From positions 808,954 to 872,953 of the forward strand of contig ONZQ02000001.1 in NCBI GenBank assembly GCA_900312665.1: 64,000 bases of DNA. Reading direction: 5' to 3'. Shown piece by piece: positions 33,666-44,685 of the stretch (position 1 is its first letter; each line of letters opens with the position of its first letter). Source of the stretch: Cephalotrichum gorgonifer. Taxonomy: Eukaryota; Ascomycota; Sordariomycetes; Microascales; Microascaceae. The notes below the pieces were generated by a model. That model searched no databases, had not been told where the DNA came from, and saw nothing but the letters and a program-made list of their open reading frames with translations. The position numbers and the translations under genes are program-made.

Positions 33666-34264
33666 AGCGTGGTTGGATACATGCGCGGCGCAAACGGAAT
33701 GGGATGGGACATTTGATGTTGTTTGAATTCTACGGAGTATGATGGAGACGTCGAGTTTCGCCTGGGGCGGTCCTCGACAGGGGTAAAAGGGGACCGGAGC
33801 ACTTGTACATGGCCATGGTATCACTAGTCGATTTTGCATGTTGGAGGGGAAAATGGCGCAAAGGCATGGGAAGATAAAGTGGGCGTTTAAACGGCATTCA
33901 GTTTTAGTGTACACTATGTGCGAAAGAATGAGAGTACAGATTTCTACCTCTCACGGATTTTTGCTCTGGGTCTCGATGTAAGAAGCAGCAACAGGTACTC
34001 GAACTCGCAAGAGGGCGTTAGCCGGTTGTTACCCAACATATAGACCAAGGTATAAGTACTCGTACTCATACTTGTTAGTCTACTCGCTTGTCAAGGCTAT
34101 ACACAAATGCTAGTGTCGGGAATTCCCTCGGGACAGTGTACAGTAAAGTCCCTTGTTTCAGGAACCTTAAAACCCCCTTTCAAGGGATGTATGAGCTAAA
34201 CTCCGATCAAAAATTTGAAATACACAAACGAAAAAACCAGCCATCTAATCTAGCTAGAACGCCT
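33666..34264. other. Intergenic between convergent CDC6 and the AGPR gene
   Basis: Shared 3' flank with no supported gene. It contains TACTCGAACTCG and GTACTCGTACTCATACTTG near 33996-34074, members of the GTAC-rich motif seen elsewhere in the window. Confidence 0.55.
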
Positions 34265-35633
34265 TTACATGGTAGGAATGCCCTCGAATTCCGCGTAACC
34301 AAGCGCGAGATTCATGTTCTCTGTTGAAACTTGTCAGTAACCTGCTAAATATCTTCACCAGGGAAGAGAGAGGGGTATCACATACGCAAACACTGGGTGC
34401 TGGCTCCCTTGTTGAGGTTGTCTATCGTGGCGCAGCTTTTTGAAGAATTAGAATAAGTTGGTCTCCTTTAGGGGGGGTGTCGTTGATCACTTACACAACC
34501 ACACGCTTGCCGCTGTTGTCAACGGCGAACGCGCCAATCTCACAGCCGTGGAGCCCCTTGATCCCCTTGACCAGTGGTGCCTCACCGACAATCTTGACGA
34601 GCTTCTCACCGGCGTAGCGGTCCTGGTAGATCTGGCGGATGTCGCGCGAAGTCATGGTCTGGTTCAGGGGGATGTTGATAGTGAGGTGGATACCACGGAA
34701 CCAAGAGGCCACGTGCGGGATAAAGGAAACAGGAGTACCGAGGTGGTGGCTGATCTCAGACTCGTGAATGTGACCCGTCAGGCTGTATGGTATCATGTTG
34801 TCCTTCAGGATGGTGACGTTGTTCTTGTCGGATGGCTTAGTGCCAGCACCAGAGTACCCCGAAACACCGAAGACGGTAGGCTTGCCTCCAAGGTAGTCAA
34901 CTAGAGGAGCAATGCCGAGCTGGGCAGCAGTGGCGTAGCAGCCGGGGTTGGAGATGCGGGTGGCCTGGTAGAGCTCAGAGCGCTTGGTGAGCTCGGGGAG
35001 ACCATAGGCCCACGTGTCGTCGAATCGGTAGTCGGCGGAAAGGTCGACGATGACGCCCTTGGATCCCCGTCCCTTCTGGGCCTCGTTGATGGCCTCAACG
35101 TAGGGCTGGCAAACACCGTTGGGGAGAGCCATGACCCAGCAGTCAACCTGGCCGTCCTTGTCCAGCCGAGCGACGTCCTCGGGCGACAGGTACTCGTAGA
35201 CGATCTTGCTCTTGGTGTACGACGTGAGTTCTTGCCCGGCGAGCTCTCGCGAAGAGACGTGGCTGAGGTCGATATAGGGGTGCTCGTTGAGGAGGTCGAT
35301 CAGGGCCTGGCCGGTGTACCCACGGCCTCCAATCAAGCCGATGCGAGACCGCGCGTTGTTGGAGGCATTCTTCTTACCCAGGGGCGGGTTGGGGTTCGTC
35401 GTGGCGGCGCTGTAGGCCCGTCGCTGCTGAACGGCCTGTCGCGCAGAGCGGGTGTGGTCGCGGGCGGGCGAGGCGGCTAGGGTTCTCGCGGACGAGAAGT
35501 TTCGTGCGCTGCTGAGGTTGTGGCGTCGGCCGAGGAGGCATCCGTTCTGGCTGGAGACGGGGGCGAACGACGGGGTTTGGCGGACGACTTGGCGGGCGCC
35601 GGCGCGCATGGCGCCAGAGGTGGAAGAGAGCAT
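34265..35633 (-). CDS. Standalone mitochondrial N-acetyl-gamma-glutamyl-phosphate reductase
   Basis: NADPH-dependent reduction of N-acetylglutamyl phosphate, third step of ornithine and arginine synthesis. Exons 35633-34495, 34435-34386 and 34320-34265 fit in phase to 414 residues. GGRGYTGQ (102-109) is the nucleotide-binding turn, and C232 in RISNPGCYATAAQ is the catalytic Cys. HESEISHHLG, RGIHLTINIPL and the C-terminal TQCLQNMNLALGYAEFEGIP complete the family. In most fungi this domain is the C-terminal half of a polyprotein behind N-acetylglutamate kinase (ARG5,6 / arg-6). Here it is preceded only by about 75 basic, Ser/Arg-rich residues ending QQRRAYSAA, which looks like a mitochondrial presequence with its cleavage site. 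No kinase domain exists upstream in the window. Confidence 0.93.
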
Positions 35634-37246
35634 GATTTTCGGGTGCTTCTCAGCCCAATTGACTTGGTGGTGAGGGTGAGGGTTAGGTGGGTGTGGTGTA
35701 GATGTTAAAAATGGAACCTGTGAAGCGTCCCCGAATCGGCGGTAACTCTGTATTGGGATGTGCTTAATACGGTTTTGTGAGTCAAGAGTGGCGTCCAGGT
35801 GGGGGGGGGCGGTCTCGGCCGTTCTTTTTCTTCCGCTGCGAAGTTTAGCCGGGGTGCTAAAACGACGCCACGTGACTAAGATGGTCTAGGTACAGGTCGC
35901 TCTGCGCTCGGAGACAACATAACTAATCTGGAGGGAGGAAAAAGGTACCGACCTTACTCTGTACTTTGCCCCGCGTTGAAAAGGGACCACAATGGACAGG
36001 AAAATGTGGGGCACGTCCTGGTGGGGAATTGGAATCTTCCCTTTGACGCTCTGGGTGCATTGATTGATTGCCCGCCAGGTTGCCCCTTCTCTATGTTGTA
36101 TCTTTCTCGTACCCGTACCCGTACCCATACCCGTACCTCTGTGTGTGTTCCATGACGACTGGGAGTTCTTAGGTTCAACTAGCTCCATCGTCCACACCTT
36201 CTGGCTCTTAATCTCCCTATCTGCTTGAGGTGGCTGACCTTCAAAGCGCCGACCAGCCGACATCTCGCCTCCTCCCTTCCCCTTTTCACTCATTAATCGT
36301 TACCCTTTTATTACTTCGCGACAAACTGCCTATATGAACCTCAGCCTGCTTCCACTTCCCTCGACAACTGACCGCAATAGCCTCGGAAGATACGGAAGCC
36401 CGGATAATACTCGTACTTTAGTGACCTAGAAACCTTCCAGGGTTCGAAATTAGTTTCTGTCGTCGGGATTTTTTGGGGTCCGATCCCTGCCTGCGTCTTG
36501 CGCCCTGTCTCCATTGTTTTCTGCCCCTCATCCCATCATTGCCTGCCTTGGACTTGCTGCGCGCTTACGGGTGTGTTCCTTCCTGGGACAGTTTCGACCA
36601 ACGGGGGTTTATGGGCACGAGTTGTTGGCGGGGTTAGCTTGCCAAGAGACAGTTCCCAGCTACCCGTGCAAGTATACTTGTGCGCTGGAGCCGACTTGGC
36701 ATCGACACCGTCGCCCAACCACCGCCGCGCCTCTCGCCAGTCGTCACCTTCGGATCGGCGTACTGCCCTTGGCCGCGACGGTTTCGACGAAATAACGCCG
36801 GTCGCATTGCTCCTATCTTTTCAGCTCCGCCTTTCATGAATCCCGTGTTCCGGCTTTCCTTTATCGATAATTCGAACCTCGGAGGTTGAGAGCTGGCGGT
36901 AGCAGAGAAGGTGTCCACACCTATGTCTTGGTGAACTTTAGGCCGGTCGCATCCGAAATAACTTTGTATCCCTGCGTCATCTCTTCCCATTCCCGATTAC
37001 TACGTACTTTGTACGGTTCCACCACCATCGCCAAGACTCCACCCTCGACCCGCGTCCCGCGACCCGTCGCTCAAAGATTGATCCTCAGCCCTAACCTCTT
37101 CTTCTTCTCGTCCGCCCCTTCCGACGACGACGGCACACACTCGGATCGACACACTCTCCCCCTCTCCCTCTCCGCTCAACATCGCCATCCCTTCGGTATC
37201 GACGGCCCCTGCCCAATCCCCGCGTCTGCCGTCCACGCCTCGTTCG
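35634..37246. other. Intergenic: divergent promoters of the AGPR and palF genes
   Basis: 1.6 kb without a supported gene. It includes a hexanucleotide run of CGTACC units at 36108-36137. The 500 bases before palF are pyrimidine-rich and probably include a long 5' UTR. Confidence 0.5.
36108..36137. repeat. Hexanucleotide microsatellite (CGTACC)n
   Basis: Five units of CGTACC, with one variant (CATACC), form an imperfect hexamer array in the promoter interval between the AGPR gene and palF. Confidence 0.8.
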
Positions 37247-39763
37247 ATGGGTATGCGCGCCTCCCAATCGCCGCCAGAAGACAGCTCGTCCTCCAGTCGC
37301 TCACTCTTATCCCGTTTCATCCTACCCCTGCGATCCGTGAAGCGGACCCTCGACGACTTCCACATCCGTCCCGACGAGCCCCACCGAACCTACTCGGCTG
37401 GCGACCATGTCCGCGGCGCCGTAGTGCTCACCGTCACGAAGCCCATTCGCATCACTCACCTCGTCGTCAAGCTGCATGGCTTTGTGCGCGTCGCCGAGGA
37501 TGGTAAATCCGCCGTTTCCAGTCAGCCGGTCCTGCCGGGAATGGTTCCGCCTGTCAAGGGATATGCGACGCTCTTTGAGGATGATAGGCAGGTGCTTAGC
37601 GGAGACGGCAGACTCGAGGTTGGGAGGTACGAGTTCAGGTTTGACCTCAAATTTCCAGACGAGATTCTTCCTAGCAGCATTGACGTACGTCCACGAGACC
37701 CAGCCAACCTTGCTCTGTCGCGTTGTTATTCCCTTTCCTCTTCAGATGAACTAAGCTAACCGGGCACCGCCTCCTCACAGTTCGCGCAAGGTACAATCTC
37801 CTACAACATCTCGGCCACCCTAACGCGCCCTACGACGATATCTCCCACAATACAATGCGATCGAAAAGTGTCTCTCATGGAGAAGGTGGACGTAGGGCTC
37901 GTGAACCCACCTCGGCAGCGAACAATCTTCCTAGAACCCATCTCGAAAAAGACGCGTCGCAAGAATACCTCGCGGCACGGCCGGCGATCCGCCGTGCGCG
38001 AACCCGTAGTCGAGCCGTCCTCGGACGTGGACTCGGTCGGGCCGTCGACACTGTCGGAGGATCTGTCGCTGGGGCGGCCTCAATCCGTTGCCCAGACCGG
38101 TCCTGCTCAAGTCGACACGAGGAGCATAGTGAGCGGCGATAGCAATTTCAGCGGCAGCACCGGGGCTAGCCGGACTACGACTGACGTCTTGTCGCAGGCG
38201 TCGAGCCCAACGGTGATACGGAGTGCGAGCTTGGCGAAACTCCAGGCCGTCGACGCGAAGACGATAACGGCGACGATCGATCTGCCCAAAGGGGGGTATC
38301 TTCCGGGGGACACCATCCCCGTCCGAGTCACCGTTCAACATATAAAACGGATCAAGAGCATGCACGGGGTTATTGTGACACTATACAGAATGGGACGCCT
38401 CAATCCGAGCGGGGCACAATCGTCGAGCTCGAATACGCCCACAGCAAACTCTCAGGGGTCCTGGAAAAAGAGTTCCCGTTCAACTCCGAAGACGACTACC
38501 ATATATAGGAAGGACCTGTGCCAGACGATGGCACCCCTGCTCATAGATCCCAAGTCCCTGAGTACAGTCGTGTCGGTGTCAGTCAAGGTACCCGAAGACT
38601 CTTTTCCCACGATACGAGGCGTCCCGAGAGAACTACTCACCTTCAGGTACCACGTCGAGGTCATCGTTGATCTTGGCGGGAGGCTAGAAGGGCAGCTTCA
38701 AGGCAGTGGCGCGGGGCCTCAAACACGGTCAGGGGTCTTCACGGGGGATGGGGGCGCGATGGAAGGAGGGAACAGCATGTACACCTCGTGGCTGACCAAC
38801 GTCGTCAATACGGACCATTTACGAACGGAGAAAGGAGTGATATACGATGGCATAGAGATCGTCGTGGGAACCGTGGACAGCACGAGGCTTCGTGGGAAGG
38901 TGAGGAGGACGCTGTCCCACCCAAACGCTTCGTCCACCAGCCAGGAGGAGGTGTATTCGCCGCAAAGGGGAGATGCGCCTGAATATCCAAACACGAATGG
39001 CAACCACTATCCCACCCCGCGGCTCCCAAGCAGTAACTACACCACGACGCCGCCGCCACCACCACCAGACGAGCACCCCTCGCCGGCGCTACGTCACCCA
39101 CACTCCCCTCCGCCACCTCCACCGCCACTACCTGCCACCCACCAGCCCGCTCACTCTCGTTCGCCGCCCAGTGCTCCGGCACCAGAGTACGTCCCGCGCG
39201 CTAATCTACCTGACGTCAACAACCTCTCGGAGAAGGAGAGGGTAAGGTGGCAGGAACAGCTCCTGCTACCCAGCCGACCGCCCCAGGGCCCATCCGAAGC
39301 GGCGCCGACGGCACCAAGCCCATCCGATCCAGGGCCGTCGGCGTCAGCACCTTCAGCGCCGCTGGGGGAGAACATATACGACGCAGACGATGCGCGGTCC
39401 GCACCGTCCGCGCCATCCGCGCCTCCACCGGACGATCCCGCCGAACCCGAGGGCCCATCTGCGCCTACTCTTGACGACGTCGAAGCCCCGCTCTCGCCCA
39501 ACGAACCCGATAAGCTCGAGGTCGAGCGACAGCGCCTGATGAACGAAGCCAGCGCACCACCCGAGTTTCCCAGCGACTCCGGGGCATCGGGGAGCGGAGG
39601 CGGGGTGGGGAGCAGTAGCGGGGCGGGTCAGGCTAGCACGGAGGAGCCGTCTGCACCGGTTCTCCCGGACGAGGAGGAGTACGGGGCGCACTATGCGTAC
39701 AGCGCCGTCGAGGAGGGGAGGGGAGGAGGTTCTTCCGAGCCGTTGCCACGGTACGAGCGGTAG
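37247..39763 (+). CDS. palF: palF/RIM8 arrestin of the ambient-pH pathway
   Basis: Arrestin-like adaptor that links the plasma-membrane pH sensor to ESCRT during alkaline signalling to PacC. Exons 37247-37684 and 37781-39763 are both in phase 0 and give 806 residues. The N-terminal arrestin domain has DFHIRPDEPHRTYSAGDHVR, GAVVLTVTKPIRITHLVVKL and then LKFPDEILPSSID before the splice. The C-terminal arrestin domain follows (ATIDLPKGGYLPGDTIPVRV and KSMHGVIVTLYRMGRLNPSG). After about residue 530 the protein is Pro-rich and disordered. Its last 170 residues or so contain one PTAP and five PSAP tetrapeptides, the ligand for the UEV domain of Vps23/TSG101. Yeast Rim8 and Aspergillus PalF bind Vps23 through a related motif, which supports palF over other arrestins. 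The ATG at 37253 is an alternative start. Confidence 0.9.
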
Positions 39764-40806
39764 GAAAGGAGGCCTCGGTGTGTCTTGTTCGTTGACTTTT
39801 TTGGGGGGGAGGGCGTGGAGAGGGGCATTCGGGGTTTTGGGAGTAAGGGGTGGTTTTACCCTTGGGGGGCCAGCACCGGACGAGGCTTTTTTTTTTCGTT
39901 TTGGATTCATGGCAAGCTATTTGCTCTCACGGTATGGTGTTTGGGAAAGGGTAGGCGGATTTTGTTTTGGCCTAAAAGTATAATGCGGTGCAGATGTTGG
40001 GGGTGGGGGGTTCAGGAATGTTTTCACGCCTTCTGAATGGTGAATAATACTTTCCATGTTTCGATTCAATGTGTATCACTGTCCTAGTACGCCATCCTCG
40101 AGCCGTCCTGGCCGAGGAATGACGACAGTCGGGGCGGGGGCGGGAGTGGTTGGTCCCTTGCAGAACAGGGCTAGGACCACGTCGCGATACGCGAGGGTAA
40201 GACTAAGGTGGGCTCTCCAGGGACTTGGAGAGCGCAGTCTTTTCGTCGGTGGGCTCTCCAGGGACTTGGAGAGCGCAGTCTTTTCGTCGGTGGGCCAAAT
40301 TCGGGCACTCCAGTCCGTCGCCAGGCTAGGGAAGAGGAGGGAGGAGGGGTAGGAGGGGTAGGAGGGGAGGAATATACCTTTCTGTTGCAAAGGTTGAGAT
40401 GGGAGAGGGGTTTCAGATGGCAGGCCTGCAAGGGGACGGAGGTATTACGGCCTCTTGGGCGGAAGATTTGTTCTAAGGGAGGGAGCTCCAAGTTTCTGTC
40501 TTTTTGCGCTCTCTCCCCTACCGTTTGTGAATACTTTGGGGGCGGGTTTGGGAGAAAGGGGGGGGGAACGAGGCTCATTCCACTCCTCTACGCCGCCCTT
40601 GCTAGAACTTGTCGTCTCATCAGCCTCCGAGGTAGGCGATGGTTACAGACGGGAATGGTGTCTCGTACATATATAGAAGCCCTGGGGCACCTCGCCACAA
40701 AAACACAATTCTCTTTTCGACAACCACGCTCCAATATCCCAAGCCCTTTCTGTGCGAGACTCACACACCAAAGTACGCAAAACAAGCCATGTATCACAGC
40801 TTCACC
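39764..40806. other. Intergenic: palF 3' flank and CVNH-like gene promoter
   Basis: No gene is supported. It contains a 41-bp perfect tandem duplication with an internal hairpin (listed separately), a GGAGG-rich patch near 40330-40370 and a TATA-like TATATAG at 40670-40676, about 130 bp before the CVNH-like start. Confidence 0.55.
40209..40290. repeat. Perfect 41-bp tandem duplication with internal hairpin
   Basis: Two identical 41-bp copies, 40209-40249 and 40250-40290. Each contains GCTCTCCA-gggact-TGGAGAGC, a perfect 8-bp stem with a 6-nt loop. The identity of the two copies indicates a recent duplication. Confidence 0.9.
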
Positions 40807-41505
40807 ATGAAGTTCCTCGCGTCGACCCTCCTCGCCGCCGGCGCCTACGCCTCTCCGCCTCTACAACCGGCAAGGGTCCTAGCCAACGGTACAGCTAGTG
40901 CCCAGAGAAAGTTCCTCGACCTCTGCAGAAACCCGTCCGTCCTCAACACCGGGGACCTGAAGGCTCCGAACTGGGTCCTGGGGGCGGACTGCCCGGACTA
41001 CGACGACGTCATGAGGTTCAAGGCCGTCGAGCTGGACAGGTGTATCGCGAATGATAATGGGTATTTGGAGTGGGGGATAGAGTGAGTTTCACCGACTGCT
41101 CTCCCGTCTAACACACACACAGATGCATATACACTGAGAGAGAGAGGGAAGGGGGGGGGGGCATAAAGAGCCGATTCCTGTCATAATTCTCCAGTAAGAG
41201 GGGATCTGCTTGCTAACCGGTTATTCCAAACCAAAACAGGGGCAACTTCAGCGCCAAATGCAAGACCTGCGCATTCCAGCCCCGGCTCCTGGTATGGTGG
41301 TTCGACTGTGTCTGCACCGACAAGACGGGTCGCGAAGTCACTCACACCGCGCCGTCGATTGACATCAGTAAGTCTTGTCTCCACTCGCACAAACTCACAT
41401 ACACACTTCGCCGATCGATGGGACACACCCGTTTCTAATTGTGTGGCATTGCTAGATGAACATATCTCGTATAATGGCAAGAATCTTCTATGTGATCTCG
41501 AGTAG
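40807..41505 (+). CDS. Small secreted protein with CVNH-like fold
   Basis: Exons 40807-41081, 41240-41367 and 41456-41505 join in phase to 150 residues. Residues 1-15 are a signal peptide (MKFLASTLLAAGAYA); the ATG at 40789 is in frame but fits a signal peptide less well. The mature part reads like a cyanovirin-N homology (CVNH) domain. One half ends FKAVELDRCIANDNGYLEWG. The other begins EGNFSAKCKTCAFQPRLLVW and ends SIDINEHISYNGKNLLCD, so the two halves show the internal repeat 'LdxxIxxNxGxL' of that fold. Cys residues in both halves could form disulfides. CVNH proteins bind glycans. Whether this one does, or acts as a secreted effector-type protein, is inference. Confidence 0.75.
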
Positions 41506-41918
41506 TGAGGATGGGTTGTTAGTCTTTCTGGGGATAGCGTGGCCCGGGGAGACGGGGATGTCGTTCCATCCTGGAAACTTGTTATTCTGCAATCGCCTTC
41601 TTTTCTCCTATTTCCGCTACTGTATACACACAGGTGGATTGTTTTCGACTCCTGTCGGGGCTGTTTGATGGGGTCGACAGTTCGGCTCACAGTCTAATAT
41701 TAATACATTACAAAGTTGCTACATATACAATCATAACCCTGCCCTTTTTCCCCCGGGCGCCAGTGTGCGTCTCTCTCTACGATGTTACCCACCGTTACAC
41801 ATGCCCACAAACCTGAGGGGAGGACAGACGCGCCGGGAACTGTTCCGAAGGAGGGGAGGTTGGCCTTTCTTTCTCTCCTTCTCCTTCTTTTTCCTTCCTC
41901 TTCTTCTTCCTTCTCTCA
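41506..41918. other. Intergenic between convergent CVNH-like and glutaredoxin-like genes
   Basis: Shared 3' flank, rich in CTTCTT near the right end. No gene is seen. Confidence 0.6.
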
Positions 41919-42512
41919 TCAATCCAACTCCTCCACGGCCTTCATCTTGGCCTCCACCTCGTCCTCGGTAAACCTATGCATCAGCTTCACCGCCCGTGAA
42001 GCCGCTCCCGGTACCTCCTCCGGCGCGGAGCTCTTGCTGACGTGGATCTAAAACTCGCTGCGTGTAAGCCCCTGCCTCTCTCACCAAAACTCTTCTTCGT
42101 AACACATTTGTGTTACAACCGCGTCCCCGTTCAACTCAGAGCCATTCCCTCTTCCTTTTACCGTCTTCTCTCTCCTTTTCCTATTTCGTCTTCTCATTTC
42201 TCCCTCTTCTTCCTTTCTTCTCCTCATTTCACAATACCCTTCATATGCAGGGCTGGGAGGGTAGATAAAACAGACAAGGGGGAGGGGGGAAGGGAGACTA
42301 CAAAAACGCACCACTGGAACATCAAAGTCATAGAGGTCCTTCCACCCCTTCGCCTCCGGCCCCGGCCCCGAGATGTCGACCTCGCGGTAGGGAAACGGGC
42401 GGCGGGCGCGTAGGCCGGAGAGAACCGTCTTGGCCGAGTCGCACAGGCCGCAGTTCGGGCGGGTGAAGAGCGTCACGCGCGCGGCCTGGCGAAGGGGGCC
42501 GGTGAGGCGCAT
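41919..42512 (-). CDS. Glutaredoxin-like protein (YDR286C/DUF836 family)
   Basis: Small thioredoxin-fold protein of 109 residues, likely mitochondrial. Exon 1 is 42512-42312 and exon 2 is 42047-41919, both in phase 0. Exon 1 begins MRLTGPLRQAARVTLFTRPN and continues CGLCDSAKTVL, with the CxxC redox pair in NCGLC. It runs to YREVDISGPG...DLYDFDVPV. Exon 2 begins IHVSKSSAPEE and ends LMHRFTEDEVEAKMKAVEEL. This is the conserved layout of the uncharacterised yeast protein YDR286C. The 264-nt intron is long and pyrimidine/AG-rich. An upstream in-frame ATG at 42596 would add 28 residues, but the family normally begins near MRLT. Substrate is unknown. Confidence 0.85.
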
Positions 42513-43814
42513 AGTGAGGAATGCAAGGGGTTTGGGGGCTTTTTGGAGGGGGGAGATTCGGGAGTGGCGACTGGTTGGATGTAATGTGTAAGTCACAAAG
42601 AGCTCGTGGGAGAGGAATGGTTAGTGGTGTGATGTGATTTAGTGTGGTGAGGTCAGTCAGCTAAGGCGAGTCAGAACTATTGGCATTAATATTTGTACAA
42701 CATAGTGTAGCCGAAAGCTGGATTTTATGCACGGGGCTGGAACTCGGCGGCGCTCCACTATTTTTAAGTGGATATCATCCGAGACCCGGGCCGGCCGGGC
42801 CCCGGGGCCGACTAATAGTTAAACTGTCCCTATCCACCTGAGCTTACCTCGCGGGTTTATAATTCTTTTTTATATTTTATAGAGCCCATTAACATATTGG
42901 TTTGTCGAATTTGAATGACTCTGGACGGGGGTCCGTCCTGGTGTCTGGAGAAACCGGCGTGTCTCATCCGGGTGTGAGAGCAAACGAGAATACCGATGGA
43001 TGGATGGGGATCGGGGTCAAGACAGCGGTAAGTTGGTAGGAACTAGAGATACGATAGGCAATAGGAGATACAAGAGGCTAACACTGGGCATGGGACGGAC
43101 TTGATCCACGAGAGGTCTGGTCTGGTGAAGGTGACTGTTGAGCCTGCGATTCCATGGTCTGCATCTGAATTATGGAGATCAAGGGACTGAGTACCATTAT
43201 TTGCATATTATCACGCTCAAATCAAGTCTGCCATGTTATCAGTCCCAGTCCCGGCATTCAGCCCCCCGCCTCCCCTGACGCACCGTCACGGACGCCCCTC
43301 TATGTAAGTGGGATCCTTCCTTCTGTGACGTACGGACCATGCCCCCGTTCTCGGACCCCTTTCCTTTTGCCTATTAGACTGTGAACTGTATCAGTTTACA
43401 GATCTAAGGAGGTTTACATAGGTAGCGTAATGATCCAACCCCCACCCCCGAAGATAGCTGCGAGAGATGAAAGCTTAAGCATGGCCTGCGGTCAGTCTCA
43501 AACAGATAAAGACGAACACGGCTAAGAGCTGGAGCTTGAGATAGAGTTAGGTTTGCCCCGGTTTTAACTGAATTTAGCTATGATATTGAAATCTACAGAT
43601 TGCTAGATGGTGCTACCCGAGACTGTCTCTTAGAGACACACGCAGGGTTCCGTCTGCTACATTCCCACGCAGTTGTGCTACTAACATAGCAAACGTCAGA
43701 AGAGGCCTACCCCGTGAACCTGTCCTCCTTTTCTAAAGAAATGAATCCCCAACCGGAAGAAAATGATTCCCAAACGCCTCGTACACGCCAAACCACTCTC
43801 CCGAAGCTCCAGCT
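42513..43814. other. Intergenic: divergent promoters of the glutaredoxin-like and membrane-protein genes
   Basis: 1.3 kb without a gene. A locally AT-rich stretch (TTTTTTATATTTTATAG near 42868) lies beside a GC-rich inverted cluster (CCGGGCCGGCCGGGCCCCGG near 42787). Confidence 0.55.
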
Positions 43815-44487
43815 ATGACCTCCAGCTTCTTCACCTCCTGGGAACTCTGGCAGAAGCTCTCCTTCGTACGTCCGTTCCTCCCCCTCTGGACCTTTCCCCC
43901 CAACCCGTACTAACACCCGTCAGTTCCTCGCCCTCGCGATGCTCGTCTCCTTCACCGCCGGTCTCGTCAACCTTCACTTCACCACCCGCGCCTCCCGCCT
44001 CCACGCCCTCCTCGACGAGGAGAAGCGCGCGTACCTGGCGTCCATGCGAGCGGCGGGCCTGCGGCCCAGCGGGAGGGGGGACTCCGACTTCCCGTTCGGG
44101 GCGAGGGCCCTGGAGATGGGCATCGAGGTCGAGGGGGTCTGGGTCGTCGGGAGGGGGGAGCCCGGCGGCGAGAGGCGGACCGGGGGGGACGAGGGTGATC
44201 GCCGGCGGTTTGGGCCGGACGTGGCGGCGGGCCCGGATGCGCTGAGGCGCTGCCGTCCTGCTGGGGGAGTGCACCGGAGCGGTGTCTTTGAGCGGCGGAG
44301 GGACACGCTGCATGGGATCCCGGACGAGTTTGATGACCCGGTCGTTGGCTTGGGAGATGGCGAGATGGATGGTCTGGGACACATACACCGCTGTGGAGAC
44401 GGCCTCTTCAACACCGATGTGGGCGGGGTGCGGCGGAGCCCCATGAGGAGGAATGCAAGCTCGGCCCAGACTCCATCCAACTTTTGA
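43815..44487 (+). CDS. Small fungal membrane protein of unknown function
   Basis: Exons 43815-43865 and 43924-44487 (phase 0; branch CTAAC, acceptor GTCAG) give 204 residues. The N-terminus MTSSFFTSWELWQKLSFFLA leads into one membrane helix (LALAMLVSFTAGLVNLHF). A basic, helical juxtamembrane segment follows: RASRLHALLDEEKRAYLASM. The WELWQKL-helix-DEEKRA layout resembles a family of uncharacterised single-pass proteins in Pezizomycotina. From about residue 80 the sequence is Gly/Arg-rich and low in conservation, ending SSAQTPSNF. A long open frame also exists on the opposite strand because of high GC. It lacks any such features. Function is not predictable. Confidence 0.7.
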
Positions 44488-44685
44488 AGGGTCCCGAGAC
44501 CAGACAAATGAGCGACGCCTCACCCGAATCCCCACCACCACAATGTTGCGGCCCTTGGATAGGGCCCGTAGATATCTTCCCTCGTCCTAGAATCTTCATG
44601 AAAATGGGTATATTTTCGCCGTTGCATCCGTTACATCCCGGTTCATCCCCCCTTACCGACCCCGCCGTCAGTCTCCGAGCAGCCG

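Noticed and set aside
43831..44541. 236-codon frame antisense to the small membrane-protein gene
   Set aside because: It is a GC-driven shadow. The + strand model has a clean intron, a membrane helix and a family-like N-terminus.
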